DNA of 64,000 nucleotides, taken from the NCBI GenBank assembly GCA_033807695.1, contig CM066304.1:2728001-2792000 (forward strand). The letters run 5' to 3'. A program made the translations under genes and the position numbers. Source of the stretch: Daedaleopsis sinensis. Taxonomy: Eukaryota > Basidiomycota > Agaricomycetes > Polyporales > Polyporaceae. A model generated the notes under the pieces. The model had not been told where the DNA came from. It did not search any database and saw only the letters and a list, made by a program, of their open reading frames with translations. This document shows, in pieces, positions 33,272 through 44,900 of the stretch. Each line of letters opens with the position of its first letter. Within the stretch, counting starts at the first letter, position 1.

Positions 33272-35067
33272 TTAGAGCAGAGATGGTGACATCCCCAGTA
33301 TGATACGAGGACCCTTGTTTGCATAGTCGCTCTTGGACACGTAGTTCTTCCCTGCCGAGTCGTTGAATGCGAGCTGGATGAACAGCAGAACAGTGAGCCG
33401 CATGCCCCCAACTTGACAAGGTGTGTTAGGCTCACCTTCGCAATGATGCTCGTGCCAAGGAAGGCCGCCAGACCATCGCCTTTGTCCCGATACTCGGCGA
33501 AGTAGTCGGGGACCCGCAGCGTTTTGATCGAACGCGGTTGTACCTCGTTGTTCTGCACGTCGGGGTAACTCAGGATGTATGGAGAGAGCCGGGCGGAGAG
33601 CGCCACCCCCAGTCCTGTCGGAATCCAGGCAAAGGTCAGCAACAGCATCCAGTGGCGCAAGAAGAGCCAGGGCCGGCGTACCCTTGACGTTATTCGTGAT
33701 CTCCCCAGTCACGAACAGGCCCTGCCAGATGTACGCGCGCTGGTCGACCTCGGTCTTCGCCACCGCCTCGCCCACCGCGACCTGGATGGGGCGTCGGAGG
33801 TCCGCCTCGCCCCTGGGTCGAACCCCGGGGATCCCATCGAGCAGGCTCGGGTCGAACAGCGGCTCGCAGAACCGGTGCCTCTCCTTCCCGACCGTGAGCT
33901 CCATCCCCCTGAACTCGGTCGTAACGAGGTCGAGGGCCTCGATCTCCTTCGCCCTCGCCTGCTCGGCGGGCTGCGCCTTGGCGTTCTGGCGGCGCTTCAT
34001 GCCGCTCTCGATGACTGCGCGCTCCTTGCCGGCGACGACGATCGCAGCGATGTCCGTCACACCCTCGTCCTCGAGGTCCCGTGCGGCCTCGCCCTCCGCG
34101 AGCACCTTGATGAGCCCGCTGCGCCAGACATGCCGCGCAAGCTCCATCAGCGTCTCCTGGAGTGCATCCGGGGACAGCGGGCTGTCCGGCGGGGAGAGCG
34201 CAGACATGACAGACGTGTTCGCGCGGAAGAGGTGCGCGAGGTACGCCACGCAGTCCTGCAGCCCGAGCGGGACGTGCGTGCGCGCGGCGTGGAGGACGAA
34301 GCCGTCGTTGATCGGCGCGACGTCCGTGTGCTCGTTGTCGATGTCGACGACGAGGCCGCTGAGCTGCGTGGAGAGCGCCGCGTAGAACTGCGCCATGGGG
34401 CGCTCGAGGATCGCGAAGCCGGCCGCGTTGAACCGCTCGAAGAACGTCTGGCAGACGCGTTCGTATGCGTCGCGAGAGAGGCCGGCGGGGAAGGAGAGCA
34501 TGATGGGGGACTCCATTTGCGCGCGGCGGAGCTTCAGCTCGGTGAATAGGACATATTTCCTATGGGATGGTTGGGGTCGGGGTGGCATGTTCAGTGTTGA
34601 GTGCTGGGGAGTGGAGAGGGAAGTAAATAGAGGATAACACACCAGAGAGCCTCTGCTTGCGTGTAGTCGCTGATATGGCCGTCCGAGAACGGCCACGAGA
34701 CGACGAGATCCTGTCCTGCTGCGAGGGCGTCGTCCAGTTGTGCACCGACGAGGTAGTCGGTCACCTTCGCAGACGGTGCGGCGTTCGACGTCGAAGAGCC
34801 TGTGGTAGGAGTTGTAGGAGTGCCAAAGCCCGCGAGACTGTCGACGCACCATTCTCGCCGACCGGCGTGTACAAACTTCGCCTGACTCCTACGCGCGCAG
34901 GTACTTCCTTTGCAAGTCCCTTTAGCGAACTCAACCGAGGAGTGGAGAGGGCGACATACGATAGTTGGCAGTCTCAGCAAGTCGTGCAAGCCCTGTCCAG
35001 CGCGTATCCGGGTGCGGCTACACTCGATGATGACGACGGTCGAGTCGCGAAAGCTGGTGCTACTCAT
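33272..35067 (-). CDS. ARP9: Actin-related protein 9 (chromatin-remodelling subunit)
   Basis: Arp9 pairs with Arp7 or actin on the HSA helix of SWI/SNF and RSC remodellers in the nucleus. The N-terminal exon gives MSSTSFRDSTVVIIECSRTR and IRAGQGLHDLLRLPTI. After an intron whose acceptor lies just past a decoy ATG, TW-phase joining gives KYVLFTELKLRRAQMESPIM, LSFPAGLSRDAYERVCQTFF, ERFNAAGFAILERPMAQFYA and LSGLVVDIDNEHTDVAPIND, the actin core with a diverged nucleotide site. A charged helical insertion (residues near 270-330) follows, then FCEPLFDPSLLDGIPGVR, YIWQGLFVTGEITNNVKG, and the C-terminus with KGDGLAAFLGTSIIAK and NDSAGKNYVSKSDYANKGPR. The insertion and the degenerate phosphate loop separate it from actin and Arp2/3. 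Start at the ATG in 35065-35067. Confidence 0.85.
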
Positions 35068-35439
35068 CGCGCCGGAGTTGGGTATACGTACGGGACGGAG
35101 GTGAGAAGACGCGTTTAGCTCTCGCGCGATCCCGCAAACGGTCAGACGCGTCGCCTTCTAGGCGCTCAACTCTCCGTGCGGGTTCGAACGCGGGTAAGGC
35201 CAACTTCAAGGAGTGTCCGATAGCTAGAGAAAACAAGGGTCGACGATTGCAAGACAGCTAAATTATGCGAATTACTACGGTTCTGACGGACTCCGCCTCT
35301 CGATCCTCCGACGACCCTGCGTCCGGCATCGTGCGGCTGCGACCCAACCTCAGCAACTCCAACCTCTCCAGTACTACTAGTAGCTAGCCTTACTCTCCAG
35401 CATACGACCGACTTCCCTGACGTTCTTGCGCCCAAGATA
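35068..35439. other. Intergenic between ARP9 and the 186-aa gene
   Basis: About 370 bp. It holds the ARP9 promoter and may hold a missed last exon of the next minus-strand gene (see that entry). Otherwise nothing was seen. Confidence 0.4.
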
Positions 35440-36000
35440 CTACTTACCCGCCGCCTCCTCGGAGGGCCACTGCCCCGAGCCATCGATGATGCCCGCCTTC
35501 TCCAGCTCCGCGAACTTGTCCGCGAACGCAGGGTAGCCCATGCTCCTCGGTGGCCGCTTCTCAGGGACAGGCGGAATGATCATCGGCTGCGGCCGCGCCT
35601 GCTGCATGAACGTCTCCGGGGGCTTGCGCCGCACCTGCCAGTCGTGGAACTCGTGCAGCTCGCCGTCCGCGGACCAGATGCTGACCGGCGCGAGGTCTGC
35701 GAACGGCATCGCCTCGGCCCTGTCGCCGTCTTCTTCGTCTGCGGGGACGGGGACGGTCGCACGGGCCCCCATCCGCTTCCACCGGCCACGGCGTGCCGTT
35801 TGGGATGCGGTGAGTCCGTGCGGGCGCCGGGGTTCTCGAACTGCGGGAGTGAGGAGAACGTAGGAGGGGACGGGACTGGCGGGAAGTGCAGGGAGTGGCT
35901 TGGAGAGAGGCGGTGGTCTCTGCGGGCGTCGAAGCAGGCGAAGCTTCGGTGATGTGATTGAGACTCTCTGGTTAAGCAGGTCGGCGTGGTCATCCTGCAT
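35440..36000 (-). CDS. Unrecognised 186-residue protein
   Basis: Open frame from an ATG at 36000 to a TAG at 35440, without introns. I do not recognise the family. Residues 1-85 are Pro/Arg/Ser-rich and probably disordered. Residues 95-186 look more structured: MPFADLAPVSIWSADGELHE, FHDWQVRRKPPETFMQQARP and MGYPAFADKFAELEKAGII. No signal peptide or membrane segment is visible. The final codons GG-GTAAGT form a perfect splice donor, so the printed end AAGK may be an intron read-through, with a further exon downstream (toward 35200). Codon use and GC match neighbouring genes, which supports real coding. It lies between ARP9 and SEC53, all on the minus strand. Confidence 0.6.
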   Translation of the reverse strand: MQDDHADLLNQRVSITSPKLRLLRRPQRPPPLSKPLPALPASPVPSYVLLTPAVREPRRPHGLTASQTARRGRWKRMGARATVPVPADEEDGDRAEAMPFADLAPVSIWSADGELHEFHDWQVRRKPPETFMQQARPQPMIIPPVPEKRPPRSMGYPAFADKFAELEKAGIIDGSGQWPSEEAAGK

Positions 36001-37348
36001 ATGTCCTGGGATGGCTGTGGTGACTCGAGCACTAGGGAATGTGGTGGCGCATCCTGGGTAAGGGCTGGTGAGTGATATACTCCCTTAGGCTCGCAAAGAA
36101 GAGAGCTCAATTACCTTCTACAGGACAAGGGACCGCCACCCTACTCAGGTGGCTGAGATCAAGGTGCTCCCGGAGCTCAAGAAGACTTGTGTGAATCCGT
36201 CCAGAGCATTTTGTGCAGCAACACTCAAACACTCCCTGCTACACACATCATAGTAAGCCGCTGTAAAGCTGGAAAGTTGCACAGACAGCTCACCTGGCTT
36301 GAAGATGGCTGTTGCCGCTGACAATGTCGGTGGAGATGCTAAAAGTAGAGGACTTGCACGTCAGCTAACATGCTAGTACAGTGTGTTCGTGAGATGGGCA
36401 CAAAGTCAGACCTGGATGAGCTTGGTACCTGCCTCAAGTCTGATGGCTGCTGCAGTGCATTGGCTCGTTTATGGTAGTGAATGCACTGCAGCAACCATCA
36501 GACTTGCAGCAAGCACCAGCCTACCAAGTCAATCAAGAGATTGTCAACACACATGCACGGTACTCATGCTGGGTACCATGCATGATTGCCAACAAGCTTT
36601 GAGGTCAAAACTTGCTCAAAGATGACAAGTGAACTCAACACACCTCTTGCAATGCAGACCAGCTGTTGAGTTCCGCTGGACATCGTCTCCACTCACAGTG
36701 AGTGAGATGGAGCGCTTCTTGAGCAGCATGGGTGGCCCACTCGGCAGTGAGCATGAAATGGGATACATGCAGACCTGCAACATCGGTTTTGCGGTCAGTG
36801 GACCCCATCAGCCTGATGCTCCACTGAGGAAGGGAGGAGGATGTGCAGGTCCACCCGGAGAGGGGACTCGGAGGAGGGTGATGAAAGAGATTGTGTGGCG
36901 GCGGTTCTGAGCTGGATGCCGCAGTGGCCCGGTCGGTCACATATTCTAAGGAGGCTAGGGTTAGAACAATAGTAGTGTTCTGGACTTCAAAACAATGGCC
37001 ACACTTCATGTTCCGACGCGATGGTCATTGTTTGGAAGTGGGGGAATGCAGGATTGGTTGAAGCGGAGCCTGCGAAAACGACTCGTGGAGCCTAACCCTA
37101 CCGCAAGCGCTGACATTTCTCCCCGGTACGGACCGGCCTCGCCGGACTTACCATCAAACCGGTAAAAACGGGCGCGAACAAGAATCGGCGCTTGTAGTTA
37201 GAGGTACGGCGGGAGTACCTGAGGTACTTACGATTCGGAATTGACTGCGCGAATGTTCCCTGAGGTTATAGCTACATTTGCTGTACAGAAGTCTGTTCCA
37301 ATGTCCTCCAATCTCATTGTTCACAACATCAAAACATCAACTCCAAGT
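36001..37348. other. Gene-free interval with a lower-GC insert-like core
   Basis: 1.35 kb with no recognisable gene. The stretch from about 36140 to 36800 has a different look from the flanks: lower GC, many TGCA/CAAG words, and a strong hairpin (listed separately). It could be a decayed transposon or an old insertion, but I found no transposase or reverse-transcriptase motif. Confidence 0.4.
36435..36506. repeat. Long inverted repeat (hairpin)
   Basis: Two 27-nt arms (36435-36461 and 36480-36506) are reverse complements at 26 of 27 positions, around an 18-nt loop. The arms contain TGCTGCAGTGCATT and its complement. Weaker pairing may extend outward through CTTGGTA. No gene overlaps it. Confidence 0.8.
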
Positions 37349-38456
37349 TACAGGCCAAAGACTTCCTTCACTTGCTTGACCGTATCGGATGGACCGGTGA
37401 CAGAGTGCCCAATGGTACGCGGATCGCTGAAGATCTCATGATCGTTACCTCCCTGCGAGGACACGTCAGCATCTCGACATGGGTTCTGAGAGTCGAACGC
37501 CTACCTGCTGAGTCTTGTCTCCAAAAAAGTGGATCTCCTCGAACTGCTCGTCTGCGACATGCCGCAAGCAGAAAGTCTTGTCCCATCCGTTGGGGAACAC
37601 ATCAAAGGAGATTTTGCCGCCTATCGAGAACGTGAGGCCGTAGTCGGCGAACTTCTCCCTCAGCACCTTGACGAACGCCACGCGAACGCCGTGTTGCTGT
37701 ACAGCGAGTCAGATGAGCGAAACGGAGCAGGCGCAAAAGGCGTGTCACCTTGTCATACGCTTCGAAATCATTCCGTTCTTGAATACTGTGAGGTGTCTCG
37801 TCACATGTGAGGAGGCGAACATCGACCGACTGGGAGACTTACGTAGCGTTACGACCCATAGGGCTCACGTTGATCATGCCGTTGCGGAACTCGATGAACG
37901 TGCCTCTATACAATGGAGATACGATTATCAGAGCTCGCGAGATATGCTGGTCTGACAGAGAGGACACACCGTTTGATGGGAATATCCAGGTCGGCGATGT
38001 AGTGCAGGATGAAGTTCGCGAGGACTTTGTACCGCTCCTCGCCGACGAACGAGATGAAGGACTGGGAAGGGAGCTGCTTGCCCAGCTTGTATGCGGTCAA
38101 GCCGTTCTCCCCGAACATGTAGTCGAAGTCATCGAGTACTAAGATACGCATCGTCACATTCTGTCTCGATTGCGGCGTACTGTGCTGCTGAAGACGCACC
38201 ATTTGTCCCTGGCAATTGAAGTTGCTCGGAGATCTTGACGAAGTCGGACCCGCCGACCACACCGATCACCGCCTTTTTGCGCAGGGCGCGTAGCAGGGCG
38301 ACAACTTCAGGGGAAACTTTCTTTGCGGGCCATGAATGTGCGAATAGCTACTGCGGTGGTGCAAATACATACTTGGCGAGGAGGCGTAAGGGTATCATCG
38401 ACATCGAAAAGAACGAGCTTTTTGAGCGGTCGATCGGCAAATGCGGCAGAGACCAT
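37349..38456 (-). CDS. SEC53: Phosphomannomutase
   Basis: Converts mannose-6-phosphate to mannose-1-phosphate, the entry to GDP-mannose, glycosylation and GPI anchors; cytosolic HAD-superfamily enzyme. The start [20 protein letters not shown] at 38456 continues DDTLTPPRQ with the catalytic aspartates (DVDDT). Later exons give [32 protein letters not shown], then [110 protein letters not shown] and [20 protein letters not shown]. It ends [10 protein letters not shown]. About 255 residues over at least seven exons, the normal length. Confidence 0.94.
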
Positions 38457-38752
38457 GATGACGAGCGAAGAAAGAGAGATGAGTTAGGAGGAGTCCTGGG
38501 TTGCGGTCAGAGGTGAAGAGTGTAGGAGAGCTGTTTAAATGTGGCGGCGCGTAGATCAAGATCTCGCAATTCGATCTAAAGCAAATCACGTGTAGCGTGT
38601 CGTCGACTGCGAAACACGACATCGCACACGTTGAGTACAGGCTACAAGAATACTCCGCAGTACTTACACGTAGACGACACATATGCATGCACATACGATA
38701 ACGTGGACGCCACCCAGTATATTCCAAGAAGGATGGAAGTCAGCAGTAAAAG

Positions 38753-41024
38753 TCACGAACCCTGAAGGGCCTTCATGCGCGCCTCTGCTGCACGCGCCCT
38801 CCTCTCCCGCTCGATCTTCGCTCGCATCTCAGGCGTAAGCCCGACCACACTCTCCGAGCCCCCAGACGCTCCCCCAAGCTTGCGTGGACCCAACATGGTT
38901 TCATCTTTCGTTTTGCGCGGACGCTCTTCCGCGACAGGGGGAGGCAGAGGCACAGCCGGCTCTTTCTCCCTCACCTCGCGTTCCTTCACTTTCTCTTTCA
39001 GCCCTTTCCTCCGCGCCTTCTTCTTCTCGTCGCGCCCGCCCTCTATATCCGCGCTCAGCACGCTCGGTACACGTGCGCCGCGTTCCGTCCCGAGCCAGTC
39101 CCACCAGTCCGGGTGAGCGGCGGCGCAACGCCGTAGAACATCCCGGGTCGCTTTGGTGCGGGCGAGGTCGTACGCGGTGCGGCGGCCCCCGCGCGGGAGG
39201 CGGGGGGCATCGGTGTCGGATTCGACCCCAGATTCTTCGCCTGTGGCCCCTGCACGGATGGCGGGAACGTCGAGTGTGGGGTCAGCACGTTGGTCTTCGA
39301 GAAGCCACCTCGTGATCTCCTCTTGGCCAGAGTGCGCGGCGACCTGGAGAAGAGTGCCGCCCTTCTCGTCTGTCCACTCGGGCACCGGCGCATCTACGCC
39401 TCCGAGAGAAGGTCCCTCGCGCTCCCAGAATGCCTTCAGGGCGTCGAACCGGCCGCGTTTGGTCATGTCGAGCACCCGGCTCCATTTATCCCGCAGCTGC
39501 TCTTCTTCCGGCGTGAGTAGTGGAATTGTGGGTTTGTCCTTTTGTTTTGTGGTGTCAGGCTGTGGAGGAGGTGCAGGGACAGGCTTCGGTTTGGGCAAGG
39601 AAGCGAGGAGAGCTTCATCCTGGGCGCGAAGAGCGTCTTCGGTTAGGTGCGAGACCTTGACGCGGACAAGCTCATTTAGGCAGCGGGTGAGTTCTGCTTG
39701 TGTCTGTCTCAGAAGTTAGAAGTCATGGTAATGCCCGAGTGCCTGTGTGTACTCACCGGTCTTCGGGTCGGGAAAGGGAAGGTACGAAGACGTTCATCAC
39801 CTGAACGATGGGTTGCGAGGGTCAGCAACACAATAGACCAAGCACTATATATCACATGAAATACCTTTCTGTATGATCGCGTCCTCGTAGTCGAGGAATA
39901 TACGGCGGTTTGACACGCTGGCTCTGATCCAGATGCGTTCGCTATCGTGAATCTCTTCAGCCCAATCCTGGAGAAGGTTCCTGATATCCTACAAATTAGT
40001 CGTAGTTAGCAATGGACAACCCCAGCGCGTTTCTGACTCACGTCTCTGAGGGCCTGTTCTCCGTATCGTCGGAGCGTAGCACCCGCACTGATAGCTTTGG
40101 ATTTCGAATTGTCGTTTAAGCCTTGAGAACCTCCTTGTTTGCGACGCGCTGTTCACAATACAGGTTGAGTGCCTGCTACACTTCAAGGCGGTAGGCGTAG
40201 GCAGACATACTGGTGTACCGGTGGAAAGTCTTATGCTTCAGAATTTCAATCTCGGGTTTGGGTCGTTTGGGCTTGCCCTTCTTCGTGAGTCCTCCGTCAT
40301 CTTCGTCACTATCAGGTCGCTTGACACGGACAATTGCGCCAGCAAAATGTCCGCCCGCAGTCATGAACATGGCCCACGTACGGCCTTGTTCGCCGCCAAT
40401 TTGCATTTCCCTGAGCTCCGAGAGGTAACTTGCAGGTGAAGAAATTGACGAGAAAACAGATTTGTATACCCCGATCTGCGTGGATGGCGGCGAGTGGAAC
40501 CAGACCACGGGAGTTTGAGGAATCACGAGTCCGGGGGAGGCGGGGGACGAAGGTCGCGCGAGCTTCCGTGTCTTGTGAACGAGAGCATCCACGGCATCCG
40601 AGTCGTCAGTGTCAGCGTCGGAGGAGGATTCGGAACCCGATATGGAGTCTTCGAGACCTTGAACATTGTGTGTGGGTTTGGAGACATGCGAGACATATAG
40701 AACAAACATACCATCGACAAGTTGACCGAATTTGGCTTCCGGTACGGGATCTCCGCCATTGAGACGAACCTTTACGTTGTATCGGTGCCAGTCGGAGCGG
40801 AAATGTGCGCGCTGGTCTTCGACGTCAACGAAGGTAGCCCCTAGACATATATTGCATGCGCGAGAGCCTGCAGTAGCCTGCGCGGAGGGAGCTGGAGAAT
40901 CATTTGGCACTTGTGGTTGAGGCGGTACGGATGGTTGATTAAGGATGTTGCGAGAGACGAGGGTGTCAAGGATTTCCTTGGGAAGAGAGAAGAGGTGATA
41001 TTGATATTGATCGTATGGAGGCAT
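38753..41024 (-). CDS. VMS1: Vms1/ANKZF1 peptidyl-tRNA endonuclease of ribosome quality control
   Basis: Releases stalled nascent chains from peptidyl-tRNA on 60S subunits and counters CAT-tailing; also linked to Cdc48 and mitochondria. The start MPPYDQYQYHLFSLPKEILD at 41024 is followed by a C2H2 zinc finger (CNICLGATFVDVEDQRAHFR-SDWH), an acidic Ser-rich linker, and the VLRF1 domain: VVWFHSPPSTQIGVYKSVFS, TWAMFMTAGGHFAGAIVRVK, then HKTFHRYT and, after an intron, RRKQGGSQGLNDNSKSKAIS with the catalytic-loop glutamine (GSQ) intact. Next are ALRDIRNLLQDWAEEIHDSE, RIWIRASVSNRRIFLDYEDA, an ankyrin-like repeat pair (GGTLLQVAAHSGQEEITRWL) and a Lys/Arg-rich helical tail ending KALQGS, where a Cdc48-binding motif is expected. 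Confidence 0.92.
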
Positions 41025-41298
41025 GGCTAGCGATACAGTTGGTCGCAAGAAAAGTACTGAGAGCTCGAGATGGGAGGGAGATGTTATATATCTGCAGACG
41101 TCCGAGATGACTCTTGTCGGGCACAGGTACGGCTCGGAACCAGAGTACTCACTCTGACTCTGTGCACAGATTATCAATACAGTCGACAACGATGACCAAG
41201 CGTGATAGAAAGCGGCGGTGAGCAAGAAAGAGCACGGAACACGATGTCCGAGTCCAGGATCCGGAGGAGTGCGAGCTCGAGGGAGCCGTGAAATCTAA

Positions 41299-41784
41299 GA
41301 GCCCGTTCGGATACCGGGTTCTCAGCCATAATCTGGGTTCTCACCAGATTCTCAAAATATGTTCCAATGCGGGCGTCTACGTGACTGATGGGTTACTCAA
41401 GTGACTGATGTGTGACACTTCCGGCGCTCAACGTATGATAGAGCGCCTATGTGCGTGACCTGCATGCGACCCCGTCCGTACTTTGATTGGGTCAGCATAT
41501 AGGTGACTGCTTTTTGAGGTTTCTTAGCTCCCCTCTATACTATAAAGTACAACATACCGCTAAACATGCATTTATATGGACAGACAACAACGGAGGCATG
41601 CCAATATCAGAGTACACATAGACGCCGTCAGTCAGCGCTAGTGAGCGGTGACACAGGGTGACACCAGAGTGATGATGTCCCGGGCGCTCCGACATTGGCG
41701 CTCGTATTTTGTCACGCGGAATATATTTTGAGAATCCCGTGAGAACCCGGATTCTGGCTCAGAACCCGGTATCCGAACGGGGCC
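41299..41784 (-). mobile_element. MITE copy 2, Tourist/PIF-Harbinger-like, 486 bp
   Basis: Inverted copy of the element at 2926-3411, the same length and apparently identical base for base when reverse-complemented. It is flanked by TAA at 41296-41298 and 41785-41787, an intact 3-bp target duplication. It sits between the divergent VMS1 and POL3 genes: 274 bp from the VMS1 start codon and 197 bp from the POL3 start codon. No ORF inside. Identity of both copies and intact target sites argue for recent transposition. Confidence 0.93.
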
Positions 41785-41878
41785 TAAGGGACTCGACGGA
41801 GATCTCGACAGAATCTCGATGACTTCACTGCGCTACGCCACAATCCAAACAAGACCAAGCGCGTCACAGTCGCGTCTC

Positions 41879-41960
41879 ACGCGTCTCTCGCTGCTGCCTG
41901 CACGACGCGCTCTTTCCCCCACCACCGGCCAGATACTCAACACTACACACTTTGACGCGT
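41879..41960 (+). promoter_or_regulatory. MluI cell-cycle boxes upstream of POL3
   Basis: Two perfect ACGCGT hexamers (41879-41884 and 41955-41960) lie 98-103 and 22-27 bp before the POL3 ATG, with further GACGCG half-sites at about 41904 and 41968. ACGCGT is the MBF binding site that drives G1/S expression of replication genes in yeasts, including DNA polymerases. Their presence is seen; their use here is inference. Confidence 0.6.
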
Positions 41961-41981
41961 CGAGAGACGCGATTTAACACA

Positions 41982-44900
41982 ATGGCTACCGTATCACCAT
42001 CATCCAAGGAGAACATTCCTTTCCACGGCGGGTCTGTACTATACCCTCTCCTACACCGCGTATTACTCCTTGACCGCTCACCACGTCCATCTATAGCGAC
42101 ACTAGCTTCAAGCCGAACTTGGACTCTCAGCCTGCTGCTAAAAGGCGCAAACTCACTCCCTCCGGTCCAGTCAACTCGCAACCTAACCAGTCGACCTTCG
42201 CCGATGTCCTCCAGCGACTCAGAGACGAAGCTGACGATTCTAAAGGCTCGTCTTGCCCTTTATCCATCCTTCTTCCATCTAATAGCATCTGGTATAGATG
42301 CTGAAGGCGGCGCAGACTCGTGGGCTCGTCCTGCTCTCCAGCCTATCGACGCGAAGCGTCACAGTGTCGGTAAGTTCGTGCTTGCCTCGAGACATCCCCC
42401 ACTCCAACTCAGACCTTGTGCAGTCTTCCAACAGATTGATATCGAGGACTCTGTTGATCCGCAAACGGGCCACACTACTTTGAGAATGTTCGGGGTCACG
42501 CAGGTACGCCTACTCCCTCTTACGCTCCAATTAACACTCAGGCGACCGCACGTCTGCAGGACGGTCACAGTGTTCTGGCCCATGTCACCGACTTCCTCCC
42601 ATATTTCTACATTGCCACACCAAGAGGATTTGACAATGATGATATGGAATCGTTCAAGACCTATCTCAATGTCAGTGTCCGTCTTATTATTCCTCAGCCA
42701 AACGCTCAAGGTCACCACAGACCTCTGTCGCTGGAGGCTGTGTGAGGGACGTCGCACTCGTTCACAAACGCAGTCTGTGGGGATACAAAGGCGATGACTG
42801 GGTCAGCTTCATTAAGATCACTATATCTGACCAGAGGAGTCTGCCAAAAGTCAGAGATAAGTCGATCTGCTCCTTCGATTTCACAACCGTCGTCTGATTG
42901 CATTCGTTCTCCACGTCACCTCGAAAGGGGCGAGTGCAGGTTCCACGAATTGTTCAGTAAGGAAGTAGCCACGTTCGAGAGCAACATCGCGTATACACTT
43001 CGCTTCATGATAGACACCAAGGTATATATGTCTTCAGCAACATCTCGCCTCGCACATGGATGTTAATAAATTGTTCAGGTGGTGGGCATGAACTGGATTG
43101 AAGTACCTGCTGGCAAATACACCCTTCTCACGGACAAGGACAAGAAGTCGCATTGTCAAATTGAGTTCACCGTTAGGTGCGATTCGTTCGTGATATTGAT
43201 GGCGATGACAAGAGGTGACCAGAACTGGTCCTTAGATGGGACCAGTTCATCTCGCATTCTCCAGAAGGCGAATGGTCGAAGACTGCTCCTTTGCGCATCC
43301 TCAGTTTCGATATCGAGTGCGCGGGCCGCAAAGGTATCTTCCCTGAAGCGCAGGTCGACCCTGTGATCCAGATCGCCAACATGGTGACACGACAAGGTTG
43401 GACTACTCAGTTTCTATAGACTACGATGAATACCAATGACGTACTCTGTAGGCGAAAGCAAGCCTTTCATTCGCAACATCTTTACGCTCAACACGTGCGC
43501 ACATATTGTGGGCTCGCAGGTCATCTCCTGCATGGATGAGTCAGACCTGCTCCTTCAATGGCGTAACTTCGTTGAGGAGGTCGACCCAGACATTGTCATT
43601 GGATACAACATAGCCAACTTCGATCTGCCATATTTGCTTGATCGTGCAAAGGCTTTGAAGGCTCAGAGGTTCCCTTACCTTGGCAGGATCAAAAGTGCGT
43701 AACGCTGTTCACCTCCGCTTCGGCACCGCTCATCTATGGCAATAGACCGTCAAACTCAGACGAAGGATGCGCACTTCTCATCGAAAGCGTTTGGTCAACG
43801 AGAGTCAAAAGAGACTGCACTTGATGGACGTCTCCAGATCGATATCCTGCAGTATATGCAACGAGAGTACAAGCTGCGTAGCTACACGCTCAACTCTGTC
43901 TGTGCACAGTTCCTTGGGGAGCAGAAGGAGGATGTACACTACTCGGTCATCACGGATCTCCAAAATGGTACTCCCGAGTCGCGCCGACGTCTCGCCGTCT
44001 ACTGCTTGAAGGTCTGCTCTCAACATTGTTTTATCCGTTCGTGTCGCAATCCTGACTCGTCCATAGGATGCCTACCTGCCGCAGCGGTTGATGGACAAAC
44101 TCATGTGCTTCATCAACTACACCGAAATGGCTCGAGTGACAGGCGTTCCTTTCAATTACCTGCTGTCACGAGGTCAGTCTATCAAAGTCTTGTCGCAGTT
44201 GTTCCGGAAGGCGAATGAAGACAATTACCTGGTCCCCGCGCTGAAGGGCGAAGGTGTGGCCTCCTGTTCCAATTGTGCTACTCTGTGATTAATCCACGCC
44301 ATAGGTTCGGATGAGCAATACGTCGGTGCAACCGTCATTGAGCCGAAGAAGGGATACTACAAAGTGCCCATCGCGACCCTCGACTTCAGCTCCCTCTACC
44401 CCTCAATCATGATGGCTCACAATCTGTGCTACACGACGTTGCTTGACAAAGGAACTGTGGATCGCCTGGGTTTGGTGAAAGACGTGGACTACATCCAAAC
44501 GCCAAACAACGGTACACTTACGTGCTTGTTCCTGGTCGCTCACTTGTATACTCATTTGCATTGTCTTATCGTGGCAGACCTATTCGTGAAGGCGACAAAA
44601 CGGAGAGGCCTGCTTCCTACTATCCTTGAAGAGCTTATCAGCGCTCGTAAGCGAGCTAAAGCGGACCTGAAGAAAGAGACAGACCCATTCAAGCGCGCCG
44701 TCTTAGATGGACGGCAACTAGCTCTGAAAGTAAGGAGAGCAACGCGTTGGACTACTGCTCACTAGTTGACTTGCATTGCAGATCAGTGCAAATTCCGTGT
44801 ACGGGTTTACTGGCGCCACGATCGGGAAGCTGCCGTGTTTGGCTATTTCGTCGAGTACCACTTCGTATGGAAGGCAAATGATCGAGAAGACGAAGCAGGA

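Noticed and set aside
35166..35190. GGTTCGAAC resembling a tRNA B box
   Set aside because: No A box at the right distance and no cloverleaf could be drawn.
2923..41787. Segmental duplication as explanation for the repeated 486-bp sequence
   Set aside because: Similarity stops exactly at the TAA duplications and the flanks differ, which fits transposition.
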